DNA from: DASSNU01 sp035701265
GTDB lineage: Bacteria > Gemmatimonadota > Gemmatimonadetes > Gemmatimonadales > Gemmatimonadaceae
NCBI GenBank assembly: GCA_035701265.1
Contig: DASSNU010000019.1
Location: 21,070-85,069, forward strand
Length of the DNA: 64,000 nt
Direction: 5' to 3'
Shown: one piece after another, positions 32,120 to 41,225 of the stretch
Layout: the number at the start of each line of letters is the position of its first letter
Position numbering within the stretch: the first letter of the stretch is position 1
The notes under the pieces: generated by a model
Databases searched by the model: none
What the model was told of the DNA's origin: nothing
What the model saw: the letters and a program-made list of their open reading frames with translations, nothing else
Made by a program: the position numbers and the translations under genes

Positions 32120-33654
32120 TGTCGCGCTTCTTCGTCACCACCGCCATCGACTACGCCAACGGCGACCCGCACCTGGGACACGCCTTCGAGAAGATCGGCG
32201 CCGATGCCATTGCCCGATACCACCGGCTGCGCGGCGACGACGTCCATTTCCTGATCGGAATGGATGAACACGGCCAGAAGGTGGCGCAGACGGCCGAAGG
32301 GCGCGGCATGGCACCGCAGGCGCTGGTGGACGCGATCGCCGCGCGCTTCCAGGGGATGTGGGACCGCTTGCGCATCTCGTACGATCAGTTCATCCGCACG
32401 ACGGATCCCGCGCACAAGGCCGGCGTCCGCGCGCTCATCGAGCGCATGCTCGAGCGTAATCCCGACGACTTCTACGAGCAGTCCTACGAGGGGTGGTACT
32501 GCGTGGGATGCGAGCTGTTCAAGCGCGAGGCGGAAATCGAGAACGGGCGATGCATCCTGCATCCGACGCGCGAGCTGCAGTGGACGGAGGAGCGCAACTG
32601 GTTCTTCCGCCTGTCGCGCTACCAGCCCTTTCTGCGCCGGCTGTACGCGGAGCGCCCGGACATCCTGCTCCCCGAGTCGCGGCGCAACGAGGTGCTGGCC
32701 CTGTTCGAGGAAGGGCTGGAGGACATCTCGATCACGCGCGCACGGCTCGCCTGGGCTATCCCCTTCCCCCGCGCGACCAGCGATGGCCAGCCGCAGGGGA
32801 CGTGGGTGTGGTTCGACGCGCTGCCGAACTACCTCACCGCCACGGGCTACCCGGAGAAAGGCTTCGAGCGCCGCTGGCCGGCGCAGCTCCATGTGATCGG
32901 GAAGGACATCATCCGCCTGCACGGCGTGATCTGGCCGGCAATGCTCGAGAGCGCGGGACTGCCCCTCCCCGAGCGCATCTGGGCGCATGGCTTCGCCTAC
33001 TTCCAGGGAGCACGGTTCAGCAAGTCGGCGGGCGTACAGCTCGATCTGAGCGAAGCGATCGACCGCCACGGCGTGGATGCCTTCCGCTACTTCCTGCTGC
33101 GGGAGATCCCGTTCGACGCCGACGGGAGCTTCACGTGGGAGCGCTTCGACGAGCGCTACACGGCCGACCTGGCGAACGCCTTCGGGAATCTGGCGAGCCG
33201 TACGGTGGCCATGGTGGAGCGCTACTGTGAGGGCATCATCCCGTCCGGCCCGCATGGCGATGTGGACACCGCGGATGCCGCGGACGTGGCGGCCTACTGC
33301 GAGGCCATGGACGGACAGCGGCTGCACGAGGCGCTGCAGCACCTGTGGCGGTCGATCGGACGGGGGAACGAGTACGTCGACCGTCGCGCGCCATGGAAGC
33401 AGGCCAAGGATCCGTCAGCCATGGAGGCGCTGGCGGAGACGCTCGCGACGCTCTGCCGCCAGCTTGCGCGCCAGGCGGTGCTGGTGTCACCGTTCATGCC
33501 GGAGCGATCTCAGGCGCTCTGGAGCCAGTTGGGCGGCGCGGGCAGCGTGGAGGAGCAGCGGCTCGACGGGCTCGCCACGCTCGATACCGCCGGGTGGCGC
33601 GTGAGCCGCGGGAGCCCGCTCTTTCCGCGCCCCACCCTGAAGCCTGCTGGGTGA
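32119..33654 (+). CDS. metG: Methionyl-tRNA synthetase
   Basis: A 511-residue class I aminoacyl-tRNA synthetase that charges tRNA-Met. The HIGH motif appears as HLGHAF in NGDPHLGHAFEKIGADAIAR. GMDEHGQKVAQTAE and NWFFRLSRY follow, with the KMSKS loop as RFSKSAGVQLD. The short zinc-type knuckle has CVGCELFKREAEIENGRC, which is abbreviated relative to four-Cys enzymes. The anticodon-binding helical domain closes the protein and no C-terminal tRNA-binding domain is attached, as in MetG type 2. GTG 32119 overlaps the ricT stop by one base, an arrangement consistent with translational coupling. Confidence 0.95.
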   Translation: MSRFFVTTAIDYANGDPHLGHAFEKIGADAIARYHRLRGDDVHFLIGMDEHGQKVAQTAEGRGMAPQALVDAIAARFQGMWDRLRISYDQFIRTTDPAHKAGVRALIERMLERNPDDFYEQSYEGWYCVGCELFKREAEIENGRCILHPTRELQWTEERNWFFRLSRYQPFLRRLYAERPDILLPESRRNEVLALFEEGLEDISITRARLAWAIPFPRATSDGQPQGTWVWFDALPNYLTATGYPEKGFERRWPAQLHVIGKDIIRLHGVIWPAMLESAGLPLPERIWAHGFAYFQGARFSKSAGVQLDLSEAIDRHGVDAFRYFLLREIPFDADGSFTWERFDERYTADLANAFGNLASRTVAMVERYCEGIIPSGPHGDVDTADAADVAAYCEAMDGQRLHEALQHLWRSIGRGNEYVDRRAPWKQAKDPSAMEALAETLATLCRQLARQAVLVSPFMPERSQALWSQLGGAGSVEEQRLDGLATLDTAGWRVSRGSPLFPRPTLKPAG

Positions 33655-33886
33655 TCCGTCAGCCGCTCCGCGCGCTTCTAGCGGTGTCTGTTCGGTATAC
33701 CAGCGGACTCGCGTGTTCGCGCCCTCAGTACGGGGCGCTGCGGAGGAGGTCGGGAGTGACGCGCAGAGGCGCCGGACAGTCTTTCCACGGGGAGAAACGC
33801 CCGCGCCCGTAGACGGGGTGGCGCTCGTACGATCTGCAGCGCCCCAACTCCTGCGGGACCACCGAAACGGCTCGAGGAATTCAGGA

Positions 33887-34756
33887 ATGCCGCAGCGCCG
33901 CTGGACACTGCTCATTGTACCCGAAAGCGATCACGGGTCGCGGAGCATCACCATCTCCGAGCGCGCGTTGCGCTGGCTGCTCTCGTCGGCCAGCGTGCTG
34001 GCCCTCCTCGCGCTCGTGGGCGTGGGAGTGCTCATTGCCGGCGTGGCGCGCCCGGCGTTCCTCTCCAGGACGCCAGGTGCCGTGGGGGGGGGCGTGGTGA
34101 GCGCGCAGGAGATCCAGGCGTTGCACGATACGCTCGACGCCATTGCCGCGCGCGACGAGCAGATTCGCCTCCTGGCAGGGCTCTCCGATCCCGACTCCGC
34201 CCTCTCCGACAGCGCGTCCGAAGCCATGCGGCTCGCCTCCGCCGACCCGGCCGATCTGGAGCTCATGATTCAGCGCGCGAACACGCTGGCGGCGAGCTTC
34301 GCCGAAGTATCGGACAGTCTTGCCGATCATGCGGAGCGGTACACGCGCATCCCGTCCATCATGCCCACAGTGGGGTGGCTCTCCAGCGCATTCAGCCGGA
34401 GCCGCTTCCATCCCATCCTTCACATCGCCCGCCCGCACGAAGGGATCGACGTCTCGGCGCCGATGGGCGCTCCGATCGTGGCCCCCGCGGATGGCATCGT
34501 CATCCAGGTCGGGCGTCAGAACGGGTACGGCAACGTGCTCGAGATCGACCACGGAAACGGGATCGTGACCAAGTACGCGCACTGCTCGCGCATCCTCGTG
34601 CGCCGCGGCCAGCGCGTGAAGCGCGGCCAGGTGATCGCCGCTGTGGGGAACACCGGACTGGCGACCGGTCCGCACCTGCACTATGAGATCCACGTGCGCG
34701 GACGAGTAGTGGATCCGCTCACCTACGTGCTCCCCGCCGGAGCGAACCCGGACTGA
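33887..34756 (+). CDS. M23-family peptidoglycan endopeptidase, membrane-anchored
   Basis: A 289-residue protein with a short cytoplasmic N-terminus, one transmembrane helix (VLALLALVGVGVLIAGVA, about 36-53), a helical periplasmic spacer of about 100 residues, and a C-terminal LytM/M23 domain. Zinc ligands are present: HEGIDVSAPMGAP (His and Asp) and HLHYEIHVRG (HxH). VAPADGIVIQVGRQNGYGN and YAHCSRILVRRGQRVKRGQ complete the fold, so it should cleave peptide cross-links or activate other hydrolases. ATG 33887 is preceded by CAGGA. A strong bidirectional hairpin terminates it against susD. Confidence 0.92.
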   Translation: MPQRRWTLLIVPESDHGSRSITISERALRWLLSSASVLALLALVGVGVLIAGVARPAFLSRTPGAVGGGVVSAQEIQALHDTLDAIAARDEQIRLLAGLSDPDSALSDSASEAMRLASADPADLELMIQRANTLAASFAEVSDSLADHAERYTRIPSIMPTVGWLSSAFSRSRFHPILHIARPHEGIDVSAPMGAPIVAPADGIVIQVGRQNGYGNVLEIDHGNGIVTKYAHCSRILVRRGQRVKRGQVIAAVGNTGLATGPHLHYEIHVRGRVVDPLTYVLPAGANPD

Positions 34757-34805
34757 GGGCGGAATTGCAGACACGGAACACGCTGGGACAACGACGGGCT
34801 GGATG

Positions 34806-34841
34806 CAGAACGGGGTGGCGCTTTCGCGCCACCCCGTTCTG
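34806..34841. terminator. Bidirectional hairpin terminator between M23 peptidase and susD
   Basis: A perfect 16-base-pair stem: 34806-34821 (CAGAACGGGGTGGCGC) pairs with 34826-34841 around a TTTC loop. It lies between convergent genes, 50 bases past the peptidase stop and 22 bases past the susD stop. Flanks are only mildly T-rich, so termination may be partly factor-dependent, but the stem is by far the strongest in the neighbourhood. Confidence 0.85.
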
Positions 34842-34862
34842 GTTGAAGGTGAATATACAGCC

Positions 34863-36314
34863 TTACGGCGTATCCACGTCGCAGCCGTTGGGGAATTCGG
34901 CCACCCAGAGCGGGTTGTTCTGCTCCTCCTGCGGGATCGGCCAGGCGACGTCGTTCCCGTACTCGCCGCCCTTGTGATACGGTCCATCGGGGAACACCGT
35001 GTTCTGAGCGCGGCCGTAGTTCCGGACAAGCCGGCGGAGGTCGCCCAAGCGGTGGCCGGTGATGAACATCCAGAATGCGCGCTCACTGAAGATCAGATCG
35101 AGCTGCGCTGCCGGTGTACCGGGATCGGATAGCGGACCCAGCGTCGTGTTCGTGACGTCGCTCCCCGCCAGTTGGTCCTCGTAGTTGGGATACATCCCAG
35201 CCATGAGAGTTCCGACGTCGTCACGAAGATCGTTGAGAATCGTGAGCCACGAAGCGTCGCTCGCCTGCTGAGCCGCCTCGGCCTGAATCAGGCGCGCCTC
35301 GACGCCGGTTGCGAAGGGCACCGGCTCCGACAGCGAGTTGTACAGCTCGTCGCTGAACACTTCGATGGACGCATCGAAGCCCGGGCCGATGTCCTTCCAC
35401 GGTACACGCGGGTCGTTGGCGGCCCGGAACGGCTGACCGTTTACGCCCTCGTTGTCGTTCGCGGCAGGGTTGTCCGGATTGTCCGCGACGATCGTGTACC
35501 GGCCGTTCAGCTGCAGGGAGAAGATCGGGTTGTTCTCGCTGCCGTCGGTATCGGAGTGTCCGATACGGAAGACGAACTCCGTAGGTACACTGGCCACCGC
35601 AGCGGCGGCTCCGGCCACGTCTCCCTTGTCGAGCAACGCACGCCCCTTGCCCACGCTGGCCAGGTTCGCCTCATCGCTCCCCGGTGTCGCAGCCGCCAGC
35701 GCCAGGTCGAAGTAGACGATGGCGCTGTCGAGCACCTGGTCCGTGGTGAGCGGGGCACCGAAGGTGACGGCGCCCGAAGCGTCCACGCTGCTCAGCGGAA
35801 TGCCCGAGCAGAATGCCTCGGCGAGCGCGACATCAGAGAATCCCTCGATAGCGTTCATGAGCGCCACGTCGGCGCTCTGCTCCTCGGGATCGGTGATGAA
35901 CTGCGCCGCGAGGTCGCGCGCGATCACTGCCAGGTGCCGTGCGCGGTGGAGCCGCGAGTATGTCCCATCCGTGGTGTTCCCCTGATCGAACGGGAACTGG
36001 TCCCGCTTGTCGGTAGCCGTCCGGGTGGGGAACGTCTCCGAATCCATCAATTCGTCGGTGAAGTTGGCGTTGTTGGAGAGGAACGCGTCTCCACCCGAGC
36101 CGGAATACGCCCGGTTGAACTCCCCGATCGCGCCAGTGACGGCGGTCCGGGCACCAAGCTCGTTCGGCAGGGCGCCGGGCAGGATGGCGCCCGGATCATC
36201 CACCTGCAGAATGTCCTTACAGCCGGCGGCCGCCAGCAGCACGAGCGCGCCAGTAACGGCGGCCCGTGCCGCGGCAAATCCCGTCCGGCGTGTGCGATTC
36301 GTTGAGTGTGCCAT
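34863..36314 (-). CDS. SusD/RagB-type outer-membrane nutrient-binding lipoprotein
   Basis: A 483-residue lipoprotein. The signal peptide ends in the lipobox LAAAGCKD with lipidated Cys32, and DILQVDDPG follows as in SusD starts. The TPR-like helical core includes GTYSRLHRARHLAVIARDLA, QVLDSAIVYFDLALAAA and a C-terminal LIFSERAFWMFITGHRLGDL with RLVRNYGR, the strongly conserved SusD ending. It sits on the cell surface as a lid on the SusC channel. ATG 36314 has AAGGA seven bases upstream; an earlier in-frame start adds eight non-conserved residues. It follows susC by 23 bases. No glycosidase gene is nearby, so the ligand may be peptide or other oligomer. Confidence 0.93.
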   Translation of the reverse strand: MAHSTNRTRRTGFAAARAAVTGALVLLAAAGCKDILQVDDPGAILPGALPNELGARTAVTGAIGEFNRAYSGSGGDAFLSNNANFTDELMDSETFPTRTATDKRDQFPFDQGNTTDGTYSRLHRARHLAVIARDLAAQFITDPEEQSADVALMNAIEGFSDVALAEAFCSGIPLSSVDASGAVTFGAPLTTDQVLDSAIVYFDLALAAATPGSDEANLASVGKGRALLDKGDVAGAAAAVASVPTEFVFRIGHSDTDGSENNPIFSLQLNGRYTIVADNPDNPAANDNEGVNGQPFRAANDPRVPWKDIGPGFDASIEVFSDELYNSLSEPVPFATGVEARLIQAEAAQQASDASWLTILNDLRDDVGTLMAGMYPNYEDQLAGSDVTNTTLGPLSDPGTPAAQLDLIFSERAFWMFITGHRLGDLRRLVRNYGRAQNTVFPDGPYHKGGEYGNDVAWPIPQEEQNNPLWVAEFPNGCDVDTP

Positions 36315-36337
36315 GAGTGGATCCTTGGGTCCCGTCA

Positions 36338-39300
36338 TCAGAAGGTGAGGTTGAGCCGAGCCGTGAGCGTGCGGACCTGGGGCTGCGTGTTGAACTCGTT
36401 CTGGTTGAAGTTCGAGCTCGCGCCCTGCTCGTTGATCTCAGGATCCAGTCCGTCGTAGTCGGTCCAGGTCTTCAGGTTCCGGCCGGCCACCGTGAGGCTG
36501 GCACCCTGGAGCGCCGAGATACCGCGCGTCCAGGAAGGCGGCAGACGGAACGTGACCGACAGCTCGCGCCACTTCCAGAAGTCGGCATCTTCGATGTAGC
36601 CCGCCTGGGTGCCCAGGAGCGACGCCAGGAAGCGTGCCTGATCGAAGAGCGACGCGTTCGGATCATCCGTGGCGGGACAGCCACGATCCGCGCGCGCGAA
36701 ACCCGTCTGGCAGCGGAACTGCTCCGTGCCGTTCTCCTGCAGGAAGTTGCCACGCTCGTCGAACAGCGTGCTCACCGACACGTACTTGAAGAGGGTGAAG
36801 TCGGCCGAGAGGCTGATCGTGTGACCCGGGAGAGCGTTCCCCAGGAACACCACCGTGTCGCCCAGCGTGATTTCGTTGACGTCGATCTTGCCGTCGCCGT
36901 TCGTGTCCTCGAACGTGAACGGCCGCTGCCAGAACGCACCGGCCGGGTTGCTCACCCGGTGCTGCTGCTCGCCACGATTGATAACGATGGGCGGAATATC
37001 CGCACCAAGTGTCTCGATCTCGTTGGCCAGCGTCGTGGCCGAGACGCGGAAGCTTGCCGTGAAGTTCCGGATGTCGATCGGCGTAGCGTTCACGCCCAGC
37101 TCGATTCCCTGGTTGCGGATCGAGCCCAGGTTCTGCAGCTGCGATCCGGCAACACCGAGCGACGGCGGCAGCGGAACGTTGATGAGGGCGTCCTCGGACC
37201 GCTTGTGATAGAAGGTGAAGTCCACCCCCGCGCGGCCGTTGAACAGTCCCATGTCCATCCCCAGCTCGTACTCGGTAGTGCGCTCTGCCTTCAGGTTCGG
37301 GTTACCACTTCCGCCGATAGTAATTCCGGGGGCCTCTTCGCCACTCGGCAGAACCACCGGATTGGAGTTGAAGAAGTCCAGCGCCTGGCGGAAGTTGGGG
37401 CGCAGGCCAGCCTGTCCCCACGCGGCGCGCAGGCGGAGGTCGTTCATGAAGCCGGGCTTCGGGAACCACGGCTCATCGCCGAGAACCCAGGAGATGTTCG
37501 CCGACGGGTAGTACTGCACACCAATGTCCGCACCGAAAGCGCTATTGTCGTCGCCGCGGAGCGAACCGGCCACGAACAGGCGATCCTTCCAACCCACCTG
37601 CTCACGGACGAACCCGCCGACCGTGATGTTGTCGCTGAAGCCTTCGGCAACCGAGAATTGCGCCGATGTCAGGCTGCAGCTCCGGGTGTTGGCGCCTGGC
37701 ACCAGCGTGGTGCCCTCGCAGAACGTCGATTCGAAGCGCGCCCGCTGATAGCTGGCGCCACCGGTGGTGGTGCTCACGATCTCGGGCGTCAGGTTGAACC
37801 GTGCGGTGGCCGACGCGTTTCCGGTGTACAGGAAGTTGTTCGACCGATCGGAATCACGGAAGCCATTTCCACCGAAGAACGTCCCACCAAGATTGGTGGC
37901 GAACGGCTGCACGGTCTGCTGATCGTGCACGTCGGTCAGATCCACACCGACGTTTCCGTTCAGGGTCAGCCAGCTCAGCGGCTGGTAGTTGCCCGTGCCA
38001 CCCAGCGTCAGGTGGTTCACGTTGAACTTCTCAACGAGCGCGCGATCGTTCTCGTTCGTCTCGCTGAAGCCGAAGTTCCGGAGCTGCGGCGTGAGGCAGG
38101 TCGGGCCCTCCGTGCAGGGATTCCCGTCCGCATCGAGCCCGAAGAACACCGGGCCGCCGAGGATGCCGTTGATGATCGGGCTGAACACGTTGTTGTCGTT
38201 CGAGTTCAGCACCTGATCCGCGTTCGTGTACCCCATCGTGGCGGTCAGGTTGAGCTTGTCGTTCACCTGCGCGGCCACGTTGGCGCGGACGTTGATCTGG
38301 TCGTTCGTGTTGTAGTCGATGACGCCGCTCTCACGGGTGAGATCGCCGGAGAGGAAGTACGTCACCTGGTCGCCGCCGCCAGCCACGCTCAGACCGTACT
38401 TGGCGCGCTCACCGACGCTGAACGGCGAGGTGCGCAGGTCACGGATCGTCTCGAACTCGAGCACGCCGTTCTGCGTGCACCCGCCGCGGGCCACCGACAC
38501 GTTCCGGCCGCCGTTCACACAGCGCGGACGCGCCGTCGTGTTCAACGAGCCCGACGGATTGAGGAGCGGCGCCCCACCGTCGTTTTCCTGGAACGCGAAG
38601 AAGTTCGATGGATACTGGTTGCGATCTTCCGAGTTGCCGTACTCCACGAAGGCGTTGTAGCGCGCCTTCCCCGTCTTGCCGCGCTTGGTCGTGATCAGGA
38701 TGACGCCGTTCGCGCCGGCCGATCCGTAGATCGCCGTCGCCGCCGGCCCCTTGATGACCTCGACGTTCTCGATGTCCTCAGGCGCGATGTCATTCAGACG
38801 GGTGACTTCCTGACCGCCGACGCCGCTGTTCGCGTTGATGGCGTTGCTGATCTGCACGCCGTCCACGTAGAACAGAGGCTCGTTGCTCAGCGACAAGCTG
38901 TTCGCGCCGCGAATGCGAATGCGCTGCGCAGTACCCACCGAACCGGCCATCCCTTGCAGGTTGATACCGGTGGTGCGGGCCGTCAGCACGTCCGCGAACG
39001 TGTGAATGGGCGCGAGGTTCAGCGAGTCGGTGTTGATGAGCGACGTGTTCGTGCCGGCCTCACGACGGCGCTCCTGCTGCCCCGTGATGGCATTGACGGT
39101 CACGACGTCGAGCGTCAGGGCCGAGGGCGCAAGCGCGAAATCCGCCGTCGCCGTCTGGCCGGACGCCACGGTCACGTTCTGCTCGGCAGACGCGTAGCCC
39201 ACGCGCAGTGCGCGGAGCTGCACGGTCCCGGCGGGAACGCCCGTGATACGAAACTGACCCTGATCGTCAGTCAGGGTGCCGCGCGTGGTTCCCACGATCA

Positions 39301-39439
39301 ACACCTGCGCGTTGGGAACCGGCTGCTGGTTGGAACGATCGGTCACCTTCCCCGTTATCGTTCCTTGTGCGGCTGCCCACGCTGGCAAAACTGCCAGCGC
39401 GAACAAGGCCGCTGCGAGCCGACGAACGCCACTGTGCAT
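36338..39439 (-). CDS. SusC/RagA-type TonB-dependent outer-membrane transporter
   Basis: A 1033-residue TonB-linked porin. ATG 39439 has AAGGAGGAG immediately upstream. A signal peptide (LAAALFALAVLPAWAAAQ) precedes a carboxypeptidase-regulatory-like domain (TITGKVTDRSNQQPVPNAQV). The plug follows, with DVLTARTTGINLQGMAGSVG, RIRIRGANSLSLSNEPLFYV, the SusC hallmark DGVQI, and VIKGPAATAIYGSAGANGVI. About 700 residues of alternating beta strands end in LTARLNLTF, with the terminal Phe needed for barrel insertion. It imports oligomers captured by the SusD partner using the proton-motive force through TonB. Expression is probably driven by the consensus promoter at 39831-39859 through a leader of about 385 bases. 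Confidence 0.95.
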   Translation of the reverse strand: MHSGVRRLAAALFALAVLPAWAAAQGTITGKVTDRSNQQPVPNAQVLIVGTTRGTLTDDQGQFRITGVPAGTVQLRALRVGYASAEQNVTVASGQTATADFALAPSALTLDVVTVNAITGQQERRREAGTNTSLINTDSLNLAPIHTFADVLTARTTGINLQGMAGSVGTAQRIRIRGANSLSLSNEPLFYVDGVQISNAINANSGVGGQEVTRLNDIAPEDIENVEVIKGPAATAIYGSAGANGVILITTKRGKTGKARYNAFVEYGNSEDRNQYPSNFFAFQENDGGAPLLNPSGSLNTTARPRCVNGGRNVSVARGGCTQNGVLEFETIRDLRTSPFSVGERAKYGLSVAGGGDQVTYFLSGDLTRESGVIDYNTNDQINVRANVAAQVNDKLNLTATMGYTNADQVLNSNDNNVFSPIINGILGGPVFFGLDADGNPCTEGPTCLTPQLRNFGFSETNENDRALVEKFNVNHLTLGGTGNYQPLSWLTLNGNVGVDLTDVHDQQTVQPFATNLGGTFFGGNGFRDSDRSNNFLYTGNASATARFNLTPEIVSTTTGGASYQRARFESTFCEGTTLVPGANTRSCSLTSAQFSVAEGFSDNITVGGFVREQVGWKDRLFVAGSLRGDDNSAFGADIGVQYYPSANISWVLGDEPWFPKPGFMNDLRLRAAWGQAGLRPNFRQALDFFNSNPVVLPSGEEAPGITIGGSGNPNLKAERTTEYELGMDMGLFNGRAGVDFTFYHKRSEDALINVPLPPSLGVAGSQLQNLGSIRNQGIELGVNATPIDIRNFTASFRVSATTLANEIETLGADIPPIVINRGEQQHRVSNPAGAFWQRPFTFEDTNGDGKIDVNEITLGDTVVFLGNALPGHTISLSADFTLFKYVSVSTLFDERGNFLQENGTEQFRCQTGFARADRGCPATDDPNASLFDQARFLASLLGTQAGYIEDADFWKWRELSVTFRLPPSWTRGISALQGASLTVAGRNLKTWTDYDGLDPEINEQGASSNFNQNEFNTQPQVRTLTARLNLTF

Positions 39440-39824
39440 TTCTCCTCCTTCTCCGAGTGAAGCGTGCGGATTCCTCCGCGGGGACAACAACCGGAATAGC
39501 ACCCACGCGCCGTGCGAGGCGCGCGGATGCGTCAAGTCGGACAGATCAGAGCCGGTGGCACCACACGGCACCTCGAGCCAGCACGCGCTGAACGCTCGGC
39601 GCGCGCGCCGATGGGGACGATGGATGGGACGCGCGTGCCGCTGCACGCGCTCAAGGAGAGTCGGTCACCGCACGCGATGCGCGGGCCGGCGGCATGTCGA
39701 ACACACGGATCCGGAGCGATCCAGAATGGAATCATCCGAGGAGAGCTCGAGGGAAGAAATGCCGAGCCGGACCGATTCCTACCATTCCATGCCTTGGCGC
39801 CGCTGACGAAGGAGCGTCAGCGGG
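39440..39824 (-). promoter_or_regulatory. Long 5' leader of the susC-susD transcript
   Basis: About 385 bases lie between the expected transcript start (near 39824) and the susC ATG. An open frame continuous with susC crosses much of it, but its residues are Arg/Pro-rich and have no ribosome site, so it is treated as untranslated. A leader this long in a compact genome suggests RNA-level control. Apart from the first hairpin, no known riboswitch fold was recognised. Confidence 0.5.
39800..39823 (-). promoter_or_regulatory. Hairpin at the very 5' end of the susC leader
   Basis: In transcript sense CCGCTGACG and CGTCAGCGG form a perfect nine-base-pair stem around the loop CTCCTT. It should start within a base or two of the transcript 5' end. 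The loop is complementary to AAGGAG, present in the susC ribosome site just before the ATG, so it could either stabilise the 5' end or pair with the ribosome site. Seen directly; role is inference. Confidence 0.6.
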
Positions 39825-39830
39825 AGTCAC

Positions 39831-39859
39831 ATTATAGGAGCGCACTAATACGCTGTCAA
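39831..39859 (-). promoter_or_regulatory. Consensus sigma-70 promoter for susC-susD
   Basis: On the minus strand TTGACA (39859-39854) is followed after exactly 17 bases by TATAAT (39836-39831). Both hexamers match consensus at all six positions, which is striking in such GC-rich DNA. The surrounding 60 bases are unusually AT-rich. It faces susC with nothing else in between, so it very probably drives the susC-susD operon constitutively or with overlapping control. Confidence 0.88.
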
Positions 39860-40046
39860 GAAAGCAAAACCGCTCTCTACGGGGTGGGACGGGGGGTAGT
39901 TTCACCGGCCTTTCGGAGAGCGTTCGGAGGCCCGGAATGACCACCCGGCCCCAGGGGCCGGGAGCGGTCCCAGAGTATGGCGCGCGGGAATTCCGTTGTC
40001 CAGATCCCCCCGTCCTGCAACGTGGCGATTCCCACGCCCCGGCAGC

Positions 40047-40601
40047 TCAGAATTTCACTTGCGGCGCCTCCGCGGCCCCCGGCGCTGCCTCGAAGTACGT
40101 CTTGGGCTTGGCCCCGATCACCTTGGCCGTCAGCGCCTGAGGAAACCGACGGATGTAGGTGTTGTAGTCGCGAGCGGCCTCGTTGTAGTCCTGCCGCGCC
40201 ACGGCAATCCGGTTCTCCGTGCCCGAGAGCTCATCTTGTAAACGGATGAAGTTCTGGTCCGACTTGAGCTGAGGGTACGCTTCGGCCACGGCCAGGAGGC
40301 GCCCCAGCGCCCCGGTCAGCTGATCGTTGGCCTGGGCCATGGCTGCGGGATCGCCCCCCTGCACCGCACCGGCCACCCCGGCCCGGGCGCGAGCCACCTC
40401 CACGAACACGGTGGACTCCTGCTTGGCGAATCCCTTGACCGTCTCCACAAGGTTCGGGATAAGGTCCGCGCGCCGCTGGAGCTGCACGCCAATCCGGCTC
40501 TTGGCCGCGCCGGCCTGCTCGTCCAACGTCTGAATCCGGTTGTAGCCGCACCCCCCCAATACCAGGGGGAGCACGATGAGCCCGAGCAACCGCCGCCGCA
40601 T
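40047..40601 (-). CDS. lemA: LemA family lipoprotein
   Basis: A 184-residue LemA protein: an N-terminal hydrophobic segment with a lipobox (LPLVLGGCGYN), then the coiled-coil LemA body with GYNRIQTLDEQAGAAKSRIG, VQLQRRADLIPNLVETVKGF and ESTVFVEVARARAG. The C-terminal part has ENRIAVARQDYNEAARDYNT and a conserved FPQALTAKVIGAKPKTYFEA. Family members usually have an N-terminal membrane anchor; here the Cys suggests lipidation instead. ATG 40601 has GGAGG eight bases upstream. LemA genes commonly sit beside TPM-domain genes, as here (41972-42805), with two genes between. Role in envelope quality control is suggested but unproven. Confidence 0.92.
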   Translation of the reverse strand: MRRRLLGLIVLPLVLGGCGYNRIQTLDEQAGAAKSRIGVQLQRRADLIPNLVETVKGFAKQESTVFVEVARARAGVAGAVQGGDPAAMAQANDQLTGALGRLLAVAEAYPQLKSDQNFIRLQDELSGTENRIAVARQDYNEAARDYNTYIRRFPQALTAKVIGAKPKTYFEAAPGAAEAPQVKF

Positions 40602-40709
40602 CTCGAGTCCCTCCACTCTGGGTAACCGTTCCCGCCGGCCAACTGGCGGTGGCGCACCGCGCGGCCGCCGCCGCGAACCGCTCTCCACGCGGGCGATCCT
40701 TACATCATA

Positions 40710-41225
40710 TCACGTGGGGCGGAAGGCAAGCTGCACCACGTACTGCCCAGGGCGCACCGAGCGCGCGGGGAGCCGCCAGGCCACCTTGACCCGCTCGTCC
40801 AGACAGGCATTCACCGACTTCCCCGCGTCGGAAGACCAGGTGTCATCCTCCACGTGTGCGTCGGTGATCTCGCCGCTCGCGTCCACCGTGACCACCACCG
40901 CCACACCACCGCGCAACTGCGGGTCGCGCTTCTGCCCGAATTCCTCATAGCAGAATCGCGACACGTTCCGCTCGCGCTCCACCGCCTCGGTGAGCGCGGG
41001 AGGCGCGGGAGGAATCTCGTGGCGCACGGTCCGCGTCTTCGGGCGCGGCGGCGGGGTGAAGGTGTCGGGAAGCGCCGGCGGCAGCGCGGCCGTGAGCGTA
41101 TCCAGGTTCACGTGCGTCGTGTCTTCCACCAGCGCGGTGTCGGGCACGGCCGGCTTCTTGTCGCCGTGGCACGCGAGCGCTGCGCCCAGTGCAATGAGGC
41201 ATCCCGTCGCGATCGATCGTGTCAT
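40710..41225 (-). CDS. Lipoprotein with AgmX/TonB-C-like domain
   Basis: A 171-residue lipoprotein: signal peptide ATGCLIALGAALACHGD with a lipobox Cys, a Pro/Thr-rich spacer of about 50 residues, then a C-terminal domain containing VSRFCYEEFGQKRDPQLRGG, VAVVVTVDASGEITDAHVED, and WRLPARSVRPGQYVVQLAF. The FCYEE-x5-DP/NP-x-L-x-G pattern and the two-Cys arrangement match the AgmX/PglI C-terminal domain, a TonB-C relative first noticed in myxobacterial motility proteins. The same domain ends the protein at 43530-44513. ATG 41225 overlaps the upstream gene's stop (ATGA), so it is coupled to the nucleotidyltransferase-like gene. Confidence 0.8.
   Translation of the reverse strand: MTRSIATGCLIALGAALACHGDKKPAVPDTALVEDTTHVNLDTLTAALPPALPDTFTPPPRPKTRTVRHEIPPAPPALTEAVERERNVSRFCYEEFGQKRDPQLRGGVAVVVTVDASGEITDAHVEDDTWSSDAGKSVNACLDERVKVAWRLPARSVRPGQYVVQLAFRPT

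Noticed and set aside
36317..39460. A 1047-codon open frame antisense to susC
   Set aside because: It has no ribosome site, is rich in Arg/Val/His as expected from reading a barrel gene backwards, and shows no domain. susC itself has a signal peptide, plug and barrel.
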